In this document: piece by piece, positions 33,902 to 45,639 of the stretch | Position numbering within the stretch: position 1 is the stretch's first letter | Layout: every line of letters begins with the position of its first letter | Source of the DNA: Cryptomeria japonica | Taxonomy: Eukaryota > Streptophyta > Pinopsida > Cupressales > Cupressaceae | Length of the DNA: 64,000 nt | Assembly (NCBI RefSeq): GCF_030272615.1 | Contig: NC_081408.1 | Span: 203,755,113-203,819,112, forward strand | Direction: 5' to 3' | Position numbers and translations under genes: made by a program | The notes under the pieces: generated by a model | What the model saw: only the letters and a program-made list of their open reading frames with translations | Database searches by the model: none | Told to the model about the DNA's origin: nothing

Positions 33902-35534
33902 TTGGAAATAACTAAAGAGCATAGAACTATGGAACATGAAGATGAAATACAAGTTGAAGGAGAAATAAAAGAACAAAATATCAGCGACATCAAAAAAGAT
34001 CCTCAATTTGATAAATTTATGCAAAAATTATTGGAGGGAGAAAAAGAAAAATATTTCCTAATGTTAGCAAAATCTGGTGCTACACTTCCCCTAGATTTTG
34101 ATGTGAACAAATTGGCACAAAAGAAAAGTTACCCTCCCCCTCATAGAGAACAATATGAGGATATTTTTGGTCTCAAAATGTTAGACACGTCAATTCCTAG
34201 TATCACTAGAACCAATGAAGAACCTTACATTCCCAAAAGAGATGACGTAAAAATTCTACATAACTTTCAATCCAATGAAGATACAAGAAGGACTAGAGAT
34301 GATACAAGAAGAGATCTAGATCCTCCTAGAATACAAAATCATGGTTATGCAAGAACAAATCATGTTGATAATCCAATCACAAATCTCACACAAAAAATAC
34401 AAGCACTACAAACCCAAATTCAAGATATGTAGAGAGGAAATGTTAGAAGATACTCACTTCAAGAAATCTGTCCTTATCCATTTGACAAAAATCTAAACAT
34501 GATACCATTTCCTATAGCTTGTGAAACTCCTATATACAAAAATATGATGGAAGCACCGAACCTCAAGATCATATACGAGAATTTTACACAATGAGTATGG
34601 AGTTTGCACATGTGGATACCTACTTGATGAGATTATTTCTGAAAAGCTTAACTAGACTAGCTATGGAATGGTTCTCCAAACTTCCACTTAGAATCAGATC
34701 ATTCTCAGAATTAGTGGATAAGTTTGTTTCATAATAATCTTACAACATACAACATGAAGTAACAATGCTGGACCTATGTAATGCCAAACAAAAGAGTGGA
34801 GAACCTTTCATGATATTTTTACAATGATGGAGACGGTTAGCTTCATGATATCCTAGTACAGCGCCACAGTATGAAAAAATGGACATATTCATCGACAACC
34901 TAAATGATAAAATGACTTATTATCTAAAAATGAAAGGAAATCAAAGTTTCAGAAAGATGATTGATAATGGAATCAGAATGGAGGAAGCCATGATAAAGAA
35001 AGGTGAGTTAAAAATATACAAAGAAGAAGTCCGTCCTCCTAACAACAACAACAATAACAACAACCACAATGATAAGCCAAAGTTTTGGAATAGAAATCGC
35101 AATGTCGTCAATGATGGAATAGTGGATAACAACAATGTGAAACCAAAACAATTGGTTTTTAATTTATCCCATCACTCAGTAGCGGCTCAACAAAACAACT
35201 ATCAAAAATTTATTTCGAAGACAATTTACAAACATTGGTGAACCCCTTGGATCCGCACTAAAGACACTTATCACAAATAAATTGATTACTTTGCCAGAAG
35301 AAAGGAACTATGAACCTTAAGTAAAACCACCTTGATGGAATGATAACCATTATTGCGATTTCCATCAAAACAAGGGACATCACACAGATAATTGTTAGTG
35401 GTTGAAAAATTTCATCCAATATTTGATTGATAATGGAGTAATAACAGTGGATGGACATACAACAAACGAATCTCATACATCTTTTAAAACTCTTCTTCCA
35501 AACTATGAGAAGGGTGAATCATCAACAACAAATA
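33902..35534 (+). pseudogene. Gypsy gag
   Basis: The frame opens at 33902 (an ATG at 33929 also fits: MEHEDEIQ) and reads KLLEGEKEKYFLMLAKSGA and YPPPHREQYEDIFG. The capsid region (about 34540-34740) has IREFYTMSMEFAHVD and AMEWFSKLPLRSIRS-like segments of the retrotransposon gag family. An Asn-rich tract lies at 35039-35075. A zinc-binding motif CDFHQNKGHHTDNC is at about 35353-35396. Several in-frame stops and one frame change. LINE-C interrupts it soon after LLPNYEKGESS. Confidence 0.75.
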
Positions 35535-38500
35535 ATTGTAGCAATTTTCTGGAACAAGAAAACCATCTTTGGAGAAATGATTGATGTAGATGGCAATATT
35601 TTATCCCTAAAAGCTAAAAGAATCTTTGATGGAAAGGAATGTTTTATTACTAATATCTATGCCCCTAACTCCAAATCTGCTAGAAGCAAATTCTGGAATA
35701 AAATTCAGCAAAAAGGAAAATCTTTCCCTTTGAATAGTTGGGTGGTGATGGGAGATTTCAATACTCCTCTGCAAGACATTGATAAATATGGGGGTATTCA
35801 TGCTCAACCAGACAACAGATCTGACTTGATGAAATTTATTAATATCAATACTCTCATTGTTATGGATCTCAATGGGCCATCCTACACTTGGTCTAACTAA
35901 AGGGATGGTGAAGATCTCATTCAAGTAAGACTTGATAGATCCCTTGTCACTAATGATTTGATTATTTCCCATAGATGCTCCCTTTCTGTTATTAATAGAA
36001 TTGGTTCAAACCATTATCCCATTTCTTTTGTTGCTGAGATTTTTAAGAATAATCAGAGCTTCCATTTTCGATTCGAAAAGATGTGGATTTCCCACCCTAA
36101 TCTTGAAAAATCTATTGCTAACTCATGGAATATTGATGTAAAATGGAACTCCCATGTATAAAGTTGCCAAAAAACGTAAAAATATCAAAGTCAAAATTAA
36201 GATATGGAACAAGGTGGTCTTTGGTGATATTTTTGATTCAAAGAAAAAGCTAAAGGAGGAGCTAGATCAGATCCAAAATTCAATACAGAAAGATGGCTAT
36301 AAAAATTATTCCAAAGCCATGGAAGATGATGTTCTAGTCAAACTCCACAACATTATTTCTATGGAAGAAATCTATTGGAGGCAGAGATCCAGGGCGATCT
36401 GGCTAGAGGCTGGGGATAGAAACACTAAATTTTTCCACATGACATCTTTAAAACATAAAGAAGCGAATAGAATTTCAAGACTTATTGTAGAGGACAAAAC
36501 TCTTCTTAATAAGGAGGAAATCAGGGATGAAGCTGTTAGGTTCTTCAATCAGCTCCTCACTAGTAACAAGGACATTGATCATACCCACCAACACAATTTG
36601 GTTAATATCATTCCTAAGATCATTAATCCTATTCAGAATAAGGCCCTATCTGCTATCCCGACTGCTGGAGAAATTAAAAAACCTATCTTTTCATTTCAAT
36701 GGGAGAAAGCTCCAGAACCTGATGGTTTCCCTATGTTTTTCTACCAAGAATTCTGGTATATTGTGGGAGAAGACACGGTTAATGTGGTCAAAGAATTTTT
36801 TGGAGCTAGAAGAATCCTTAAGGAAATCAACTCCACGTTTATTGCCCTAATCCCTAAAGTTGCTGGGGTGGATTCTATGGGAAAATTTAGGCCAATAAGT
36901 CTATGTAACTCTTTCTATAAGATCATATCCAAAGTTTTGACCACTAGAATTTTGGTTGTTCTCCCCTTCATCATCTCTGAGGAGTAGAAAGGTTTTGTTC
37001 CTGGTAGGAAGATTTTGGACTCTATCATTCTTGTGCATGAGAACATGCATTCCCTCAATTTTGCTAAAAAAGAAGGCTTCTTGATAAAGTTGGATCTGGC
37101 GAAGGCTTACAATAGGGTGGAGTGGCATGTTCTTTTTAGAATCATGGAGGCTTTTGGATTTGATGAAAAGATAACCAAAATTATCAGAGAGCTGATCACC
37201 ACTCCTATGTTCTCTATTATGATTAATGGATCTCCTACAAAATTCTTTAAAACGTCAAGGGGGCTCAGACAAGGAGACCCCATATCTCCTCTTCTCTTCA
37301 CCATTTTGGCTGAGAGCATGAGCAGATTGATTCACAATCTGAAATTCAGTAAAACCATCAAAGGTCTTCAACCTTCCTCTACTAATGTTTTTTTCTCTCA
37401 TCAACAGTTTGTTAATGATACTATCCTAATTGGATATTCTTCTGTTAGGGAGGCTGAGGCCTTCAAAACTGCTCTTAATTCCTATGCTTTGGCTACTAGT
37501 CATAAAGTCAATTGGGACAAATCGGCTATATATTTCACGAATACTACAGTCATAAGACAACAGAAAATTGCTAAAATTATTGGCTGCAAGGTGGACATGC
37601 TCCCTTCCACCTATCTGGGTCTCCCCTTGGGTTTAACTCCCCCAAACTCCTTTTGGAATATGATTATTGATAAATTCAACAAAAAACTTGTTGGGTGGAA
37701 AGGTTCTATTTTATCTCAGGCTAGGAAACTGCAGCTCCTTCAAGCTACTCTCCAGAACCTCCCTGTTTATCCCCTCAGTTTATTTGGTATCCCGGCTAAA
37801 TTTGCTGAAGCATTGGAAAGAATCCAGAAGAGATTTTTATGGTAAGGAGTTGAAGAAAAAAAGAGGATATCCTTGGTTGCTTGGGACAAAGTTTGTAGAC
37901 CTAAGAACAAAGGAGGGTTGGGGATTAAAGCTCTAAAAACCTTTAACAAAGCTCTTCTAGAAAAACAATTATGGAGAGCTTATGATACCAGGAAATATTG
38001 GAATCAAATATGGTTTGATAGATATATTCAGAATCAGCCTATCCAAGGGGTCCTTGACTCTGAAGACATTCCTGTTGGATCCTTCATTTGGAATAGTATT
38101 ATCAAATCCATAAAAGTGGCTAAAGCTGGAGCTAGATGGGTCCTTGGAAAAGGTGACAAAATAAGGTTTTGGGAGGACCCTTGGATGAAGAATGAAGCTC
38201 TTTATGATCAAGACAATAGTCAAGTTATTGAGGAATGTAAAAGGAGGTTTGGGCTTATGGTGTGTGACTACTGGAAGGAGGACAAATGGGTGAGGCTTGA
38301 TGTTATACATTCTGGATTTTCCTTACTCCAGAAGGAGCTACTATCCTTTTCCCTTAACAAAGACTATGATGATGTTTTTCTCTAGACAAGTAATCCTAGA
38401 GGTGAATTTACAGTTGCTTCAGCCTACAAAAATATTTTTTCTCAGACCAGTAATCCCATTTGGAGTAAAGTTTGAAACAACATTCTGATCCCTAAAGTCA

Positions 38501-39527
38501 ATATTTTCTTTTAGATTGCTTCTCACAATAGTATCCTTACTCTTGACAATTTGGTCCGAAGAGGTTTCAAATTCCCTAATAGATGCGAGCTATATTAGAA
38601 AGAGGAAGAATCAGTTGATCATCTCTTTTTTCACTGCTCCTTTACCTGGGAAACTTGGTGTAAAATGTGGGAGAAATAGAAAGTTAGTTGGGTTATGAAC
38701 AAGAGTATCAAGGATATTATCTGGCAATGGAATTTCCCCACTAAATGCCAGCTTATCAAGAACCTTTGGTCCTTGACCGTCCCCATGATTTGCTGGGGCA
38801 TCTGGAAAGAAAGAAATAACAGAATATTTAGGGAAGCTAAGTGTAACTCTCAGGTGGTTTTTGAAAAACTTTGCAGGGCCATAAAAGAGAACCTCAATAT
38901 TCCTCACAAGAACAATAAACAATGGTTTTTTATTGATATGAATGATATGGAAAGAGATATCCTCACTGAATGGAACCTAATACATAAAGTCTGCAGATCT
39001 AACAATAAGAATAGGAGAGATAATATTGTTTGGCACTTTCTTGATCATGATTGGATAAAGGTGAATTTTGATGGGGCGGCTAAGGGAAACCCTGGGAAGT
39101 CAGGTGGTGGAGGAGTTATCAGAAATGCTCAAGGAGTCTGCATTGCAGCTTTTGCTTCTCCTTTTGGGGTCCAAAATAATCATGTGGCTGAAGCTCTGGC
39201 CATGCTAAAAAGCCTCCAGCTTTCTTAGGGATTCAAATTCAAAAAAATTTGGCTCGAAGGGGATTCCTTAAACATCATCTAAGCCCTCAAAGGTACAAGC
39301 TTTGTTTCTTGGAATATTACTAACTTAGTTAAAAGTGATAAATATTTGTTAAATAACTATGTTAGTGTTAGCATAACTCAACTCTAAGAGAAGGTAATAA
39401 GGTAGCAGATCTCTTAGCTAATGAAGGGGTCAATTTAGAGAATGATGTTAAATATATTGGAGAAACTCATTGTAAAAGGGAGGTTAAAGAGCAATTATAT
39501 TTTGATCATATACATGGGTCAAGTTAA
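35535..39527 (+). pseudogene. LINE-C ORF2: endonuclease, reverse transcriptase, zinc domain, RNase H
   Basis: Endonuclease part: VVMGDFNTPL (35746), SNHYPISF (36010). One frame change near 36155. Reverse transcriptase: GRKILDSIILVHE (37005), KLDLAKAYNRVEW (37093), GLRQGDPISPLLF (37265), then FVNDTILIG at 37410, where the usual catalytic form is FADD; the first Asp has become Asn, so RT should be inactive. A zinc-binding segment (CELY..EEESVDHLFFHCSF) is near 38590. RNase H: KVNFDGAAKGNPGKSGGGGV (39061), EGDSLNII (39257), NKVADLLANEG (39395). Stop TAA at 39525. The plant-type RNase H at the C-terminus is known for plant L1 elements. Confidence 0.85.
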
Positions 39528-39549
39528 TATCACAATTAAATTTTGGGGA

Positions 39550-41389
39550 ATGAATTCCAAAGACAGATTTTGGGGGTGGATTAACTACCAGTTAATGTGT
39601 GCTTTTTGGCATCATTTCCATGATCATATGCATGAGGACGATTATAATCATAATTGTTGGGTTTGTGCGGCCATAAACATAAGTTCAACAAAAGAGTCTC
39701 TATTCAGTAACTCCAGAATTTACAAGCATTTGGGTTTTCATTTGTGGACTGTGAATTATAGTTGCTGGTACTTCTACCTAGAGCTCAAAATGGGTGGTAA
39801 TTTAAACAAGAACAAGCCCCCAGGATGCGAAAATTGGAAGAGTGAACGAAAAGTCTGGAGAAGACTTCATAGATATGACTTTACTGACTATATGGAAAAG
39901 CTCCATGGAAGTAGAAATTCTATTTCTCATGGTTTTGCCAGAGGCTGGAGTAACAACAGAGTTACCCTATTCGGGGAGATATGGCAAATTGATGAGATCC
40001 TAGTCACCGAGGTCATGGGTTTGCAGACGGAGGACATCAAATTTTACAGAGATCGGAAGTATGCAGCTGAAGCATTCAAAATCTTCCCAAAATTGGAGGA
40101 TGAGAAGGGCAAGCTTGTGAAGAAAGACAACATTTCTTATTACATTCCCCAGCAGGTAAATCCCTTTTGGAAAAAAGTTTTAAGGGTTTTAATGGATTAT
40201 TTAATTGTTGACGGTAGATTTACAAAAATATATAACTATCACTTTGCTATTTTGAACCACTTACGTCATGGGGCGAAAATATCCCTGCCTTTTTATTTAG
40301 CGTCTTCTCTGAATGAGAGTCTCCCTGACCATGCTAAAAAGCCTAACTCCTTCCCTATAGCCCATTAGGGGCTTATATTGCTCATTTATGAACATCTGAA
40401 GGACAAGGATAGGGCGACTAAAGATGACCCTTTGATCATGAATACACATATCTCTGAGAGCGGCAAAGATTTGGATTCGGATGAGGAACAACCTAATGCA
40501 TCTACCCACAAAAAAAGGAGAGCTGACACAGATAATGTGGATACGGAGGTGCACTGTGATGTGGAGGAGGAGAAGGGTAAGGATTTTGAAATTGATATGG
40601 AGTATGAAAAGGATGAGAACATTGGTGAAGAGGATGAAGGGGGTAACTCTGAAAACCCTCACTCTAACCCTATGGCCTTGGACAACAGGAATGTTGCTCT
40701 GAATTCTAAGGAGGATGACAATCCCAACTCTGTGGGCACTGAACAGGGTAGGGATTCTACGAACACCATCTGGAATACCGCTCGTAACTGTACTCTAGAG
40801 TCCTTCAACTTCCAGAAATGGGTGGCCGACAACATTAATAGCATGCAAATTAAATAGAGGGAGATGGAAAACAAGATTAATAAGTTGATTAAGGACTCTG
40901 GGAAAAAGAATGATCAGATGGAAACTAGTGAAGCTGAAGAGGAAATTGAGATGGAGGAGTGGTTGGAAAAAGATTTGATCAAAGGGGATTTGAAACACCT
41001 GGAGGATGTTATAAGAACCTTGAAAGAATAGATTAAAGAGGATAAAGACAACATCAACTCCCGGGTTACCTGTACCGAGAAGGCCCTAAAAAACTTCATG
41101 AACCATAGCCTCCAGGTCCTCAAAGTCTCATCACAGAACATGAATGCTTTGGTGGATCATCTGGAAAGGAAAAATTAGGAAAAGAATCTGGTTGTCATTG
41201 ATGACATTCCAACTTCCAGCACCACCCACCAGACTCCTAGGTAAAGGAACAAGGCAGAACACTACTGGGATGGAGATCAATACGAAAGATAGCCAGCTGA
41301 GAGAGGAAAACAATGACCTAAGGGAAGCAGCCAAGGCGATGATGCTCTTGGTTCAAAATGCTAAGGAATCGATTAAAGTTTTCAATTAA
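39550..41389 (+). pseudogene. LINE-C third reading frame downstream of RNase H, unknown function
   Basis: Opens at ATG 39550 (MNSKDRFWGW), 22 bp after the ORF2 stop, and stays in one frame to about 41200, broken only by TAG codons at about 40366, 40855, 41029 and 41176; then a frame change leads to the stop at 41389. About 610 codons. The first 270 residues look globular (NRVTLFGEIWQIDEILVTEV, NYHFAILNHLRHG). Then comes a strongly acidic, Asp/Glu/Asn-rich region, and a C-terminal lysine/glutamate-rich part likely to form coiled coil. No membrane segment or nucleic-acid-binding motif is visible. I recognise no family. The earlier ATG at 39442 overlaps ORF2 and is less likely. Confidence 0.65.
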
Positions 41390-41552
41390 TTTGTAATGCT
41401 GGGTTTGGAGTCAACTTCTTGTTGGCTTCTTGTTGTCTTTTTCTTAGCTGTTGGTGTTTTGTAGTTGTTTTGTTTCTTCTCCTTAATGCTTATCTTTGGA
41501 ATTGTAATAGGGTTTTGGGTCCCCTAAAACTTGTCTTTACTTAATCAAAAAA
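41390..41552 (+). other. LINE-C 3' UTR and tail
   Basis: T/G-rich, with TTGTAATAGGGTTTTGGGTCCCC and a short A-rich end. The GGGTTTTGGGTCCCCT block is shared with the minus-strand tail at 28389. Confidence 0.7.
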
Positions 41553-42218
41553 CCTTCTCATGCTATCACAAGAACCAAAGCTAAAGTTGTTTTGCTAGGT
41601 CCTACAACAAACACGTCATCCACTACAAAACAATATAATCTAGTGGAACAATTGTAGAAAATGCTAGCCCAAATATCCATCTTAGAACTTTTAAAGCTTT
41701 CACCTGCACACAAAGAAATTCTTGAATGAGCACTAGTAGATACAACAGTGTCTAAAGATCTGGATATAGATCAATTACAAACAATGGTGGGACACCTCAT
41801 GACACCTCACTACTTATCATTCATCAAAGAAGATGACATGTCCTTGTAACATCCCCATAATGCTCCCTTGCATATCGAAGTCATCATACATAAGATGCGA
41901 GTTAAACGTGTCCTAATAGATGGACGAGCTGGCTTAAACATTTGTTCTTTGAGTCTTGTTTGTGCTCTAGGTTATTCAGAAGATGCAGTTGATCCCCGGA
42001 AAAAGATCACCATAAAAGCCTATGATGAAGAAGAGCGTTCCTCTAAAGGAATTTTGATGTTACCCATCAGAGTGGGACCTTTACAGAAAGACACAACATG
42101 CCAAGTTCTAGACTTGAATTTATCATCCAACATACTCCTAGGAAGACCCTGGATACATGGCATACAAGCTGTTGCATCCACATATCATCAATGCCTAAAG
42201 TTTCCCTACAATGGGTAG
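41553..42218 (+). pseudogene. Gypsy gag C-terminus and aspartic protease
   Basis: After LINE-C the frame resumes with HAITRTKAKVVLLGP. The protease follows from about 41862: VLIDGRAGLNICS (usual form DGGAGLN or DSGAS; catalytic Asp kept) and NILLGRPWIH (42125), the characteristic second motif of Gypsy Tat/Athila proteases. It would cut the element polyprotein. Stops separate it from gag. Confidence 0.75.
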
Positions 42219-42603
42219 GAAATCTCGATCTCAGCATATTCAAATCCATGTCAATATTGTAGTAGTCTCAAACTAGCTCAAGAAGTCATTGTTCCTCATA
42301 ACAGGGAGGCATCATCTTCAAACACACAATCTAAAGAAAAATCATTTGCCTCAATTTTGTCAAGTATGGAAAAACAAATGCAGCTAAGAGATTGAGGGAA
42401 TGGAGAATATTCAATATCACAATTACCCCTTTCTCGTAGATCTTTTGGAAAACCATCAAACTCTAAACAACAACGAAATGTGAAACATCTTCTAATATTT
42501 GATGGAGCATTTTTTAGTGTCAAGACCTTATCAGAGGAAACAGAAGAAAAAGATGTACTATAGTGGCTATACAAGGATGAAGAAGTTCAACAAAAGATCA
42601 ACA

Positions 42604-42765
42604 ATGTCCGCATACCTACAGAAAAGTATGGAAAAGGATTTAACATTCTAAGAAAAATGGGATACACTTGAACAGGTCCTATAGGGAAAAGAAAAGAAGG
42701 TATATCAGAACCTATCCAACCTTACACTCAACAGGCTATAGACAAAACAGGCTTAGGATATGGAC
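42604..42765 (+). pseudogene. Gypsy G-patch-like domain
   Basis: Between protease and RT the frame reads YGKGFNILRKMGYT, a stop, TGPIGKRKEGISEPI, then KTGLGYGH. The Gly/aromatic pattern (MGY.G.G.IGK...GI..PI...GLGY) fits a G-patch, an RNA-binding module also known behind retroviral-type proteases. Assigned from motif spacing only. Confidence 0.5.
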
Positions 42766-43970
42766 ACGTTACTTTACCAGAAGACACATCTTTTATCCAA
42801 CAACAATAAGAATATGAGAAAAGAAAAGAACAACTGGCAATTGAAGGAGAAGAAACATCAGCTAAACAACAAGTACAAGAAAACATGAAATGGGACAGGA
42901 AGTAAGCTTCAAATCAAGAGGAAAAACAAATTAAAAGCACCTCTCAAGTAGCATTCAATGTCAATCAAAACAAGCATGAACCTAGTACTAATCAAGGAGA
43001 GCTCATAGCAAGGTTGATAGAACTCAATCTAAGTCCCGAAGAGGTTGAATATGAAAGAAGAAAAGATATAACAAGAAATGTTGAAGAAACAAATCAAATA
43101 CTATATGAACAAATCTATAGATTGCAAGCTACAAGTGATATAGATTATAATGAATGGGAATGGGATTCCTATCACTTTGAAGAATCAGCTAAATAAAATT
43201 GCTTTGAAGAAGATGTAGGAGTCAATGTAGTTCACACGTATGTAGGGAAAATGTTAGGAGCTAGTTCACTTGAATTAGAATCAAGTTCGACTGACTTGGA
43301 CATAATCGAGGATGATAAGGAGATTCTTGTGCGAGGTCATTCTGATGAGAGTACCATAGACATCGACATGCATATCGAAAAATTTGATACATCCATCATG
43401 ACCCTTGATACTCTTGAAACATCTCAACCTAAGGACCCCCTACCTCAAATCCACCCCGAACTTATTGATTGGGAAAATGAAGGACATATCGCCATTGATA
43501 CCTTTTCGAATGACCACACCATATCTATATATCTTAATGTAATCAAACCTGTAACAACTCTTACTAGGAATTTGACCAATGCATCTTCCAGTCAAGTGGG
43601 TGCCAAATCTCCTAGTCACAAAAAGGAAAATAAAGAAAACAATATCAGGTCTAATGCTGAAAACCATTTCTTGGCAACATTAGATAAGGAAAAAGTAAAA
43701 AGAAAGGATGCATCTAATGGTGAAAATCTCCTCGAGGCACCAGAAGATGGGAGATTTGACACTTTACTTGTGCACTATAAAGAAAGGTCATCCATTTTGA
43801 TCGAACCAATAGAGGCAGTTAACATTGGGACAATAGAGCAACCAAAGATCCTACATTTAGCAACTTCTCTGTCAGAAGAGGGAATGCAACAATATATGGA
43901 ATTCTTCAAACGAAGTAAAATCAATTTCGCTTGGTCATATGCAAACATGTCAGGGTTAGATCTAGACCTT
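42766..43970 (+). pseudogene. Gypsy spacer between protease and RT
   Basis: Mostly open in one frame, acidic: LIELNLSPEEVEYERRKDI (43014), DYNEWEWDSYHFEES (43140), SSLELESSSTDLDII (43263), and YMEFFKRSKINFAWSYANM just before RT (43895). This last motif is the usual entry to Tat RT. Function of the rest unknown. Confidence 0.55.
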
Positions 43971-45002
43971 ATTATGTATCACTTAAATGTCAATCCAGGA
44001 GCCAAACCAGTCAAACAAAAGCTAAGGAAAATGCATCCACATATCGCTCTCCTAGTCAAAGTAAAACTAAAGAAATTATTGGATGTTGGATTCATCAGAC
44101 CTATAGCTTATCATCAATGGGTATTGAACATCATTCCTATTTGAAAACTAGATAAAAGCATGAGAATATGCACAAACTTCAGAAATCTTAATAACGCATG
44201 TCCAAAGGATGACTTTCCTTTGCCTAACATTGTCATCATTGTAGATTTAACTACTGGACACTCCATGTTTTCTCTAATGGATGGTTTCTCCAGATACAAT
44301 CAAATTAAAATAGCACCTGAATATCAAAAAAAGACAACTTTCACATGCCCATGGGGTAATTTATGTTGGAACGTCATGGCTTTTGGACTAAAGAATGCAG
44401 GTGCTACATATCAAAGAGTTATGACAACAATATTCCATGACATGATGCATACATTCATGGAAGACTATGTGGATGGTGTCACTTCAGGCAAGCTATTGGG
44501 ATACATTGTTTCAGCTAGAGGTATTGAAGTAGATCCAACTAAGGTCAAAGCAATCATAGAGATGGCATCTTCCAAGAATATAAGTCAACTACGATCACTC
44601 CAAGGAAGACTCCAGTCAATCAGAAGATTTGTTTCTCAACTAACAGATAAATTTCAACCATTTACTCATCTATTACACAAAAATGTTCATTTCAAGTGGG
44701 ATCATCAATGTGAGGATGCATTCAACAAGATCAGGGCATATCTCATGCAACCACCTGTCCTAATGTCACCAATTCTAGGAAATCCATTATTACTCTATGT
44801 ATCGACCACTAAAGCATCATTAGGAGTTCTACTTGCACAACAGGATAATGGTGAAAAAGAACGAGCCATCTACTACATCAACAAAACATTAGTGGGATAT
44901 GAGATCAACTATTCCCCAATAGAAAAAGCATGCTTAGCGGTAGTTTTTGCTTCTCAAAATTTAAGACAATATCTATTATCTCTCCATCAATTTGATAGCT
45001 AA
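43971..45002 (+). pseudogene. Gypsy reverse transcriptase and RNase H, with deletion at the RT active site
   Basis: RT motifs: VKQKLRKMHPH (44010), RICTNFRNLNNACPKDDFPLP (44163), FSLMDGFSRYNQI (44270), WNVMAFGLKNAGATYQR (44368). At about 44464 the frame reads DYVDGVTSGKLLGYIVS: the second Asp of YVDD and roughly 50 residues that normally follow are gone, and the frame continues in register. RNase H follows, with PLLLYVSTTKASLGVLLAQ (the first Asp position reads Ser) and YSPIEKACLAVVFA. This copy cannot polymerise DNA. Confidence 0.8.
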
Positions 45003-45066
45003 AATCAATCCATTGAAGTAATTACTCAGCAAGGAAACATCAATAGGACGATTAGCAAAATGGATC

Positions 45067-45600
45067 ATGATCCTGAGTGAGTTTGATATTGAATATGTAG
45101 ACATAAAATCTATGAAGGGCCAAGTCATTGCAGACAAACTAGTCGAGGCACTGCTTCAAGATAATTGTCCTTTGCAGATTGAATTTCCTGATGCTGATAT
45201 CCTAACAATCACAACAAAAACATGGAAATTATACTTTGATGGTTCATATACACAACATGGATCAGGGGCAGGTGTTCTATTCATCACACCACAAGGTCAT
45301 ATGATTCCAAAAGCATACAAATTAGGCTTTCCATAAACCAACAATACAACAGAATATGAAGCTTTAGTTATAGACATCAAAATGGCTATAGAATGGAACA
45401 TTACACAACTTTAAGTCTTTGGACACTCTTAGCTCATCATCAATCAAATCAATGATGATTATAAAACAAAGAATGAAAATTTAATGCCTTATAAAAAGAT
45501 GGTTGATGATATCAAGAAATACTTTGTAGAAATAACTTTTCAGTAGATTCCAAGGAATGACAACAAAGCAACAGATGTCATTGCTACACTTTCTTCTCTC
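45067..45600 (+). pseudogene. Gypsy second (archaeal-type) RNase H
   Basis: Begins after VIADKLVEAL and has WKLYFDGSYTQHGSGAGVLFI (45220), YEALVIDIKMAIEW (45356), a degenerate strand around HSLIINQIN, and PRNDNKATDVIATLSSL (45551). A second RNase H between the RT-linked one and integrase marks the Tat group. Three or more stops interrupt it. Confidence 0.75.
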
Positions 45601-45639
45601 CTTCAGACACAGGAAAATCAACAACGTTATGAATTCCTA

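Larger units (their letters stand above)
35535..41552 (+). mobile_element. LINE-C: 5'-truncated L1-type LINE with RNase H and a third ORF
   Basis: Begins inside the endonuclease domain (IIVAIFWNKKTIF) and ends in CTTTACTTAATCAAAAAA at 41552. Gypsy gag lies on the left and Gypsy sequence leading to protease on the right. ORF2 runs to 39527, then a long extra frame 39550-41389, then a 160-bp 3' UTR with GGGTTTTGGGTCCCCTAAAA. The left junction is approximate and no clear target duplication was found. Truncation inside ORF2 is normal for LINEs. Confidence 0.8.

Noticed and set aside
40386-40622. Minus-strand Ser-rich frame
   Set aside because: Antisense shadow of the acidic middle region of the LINE-C third ORF.
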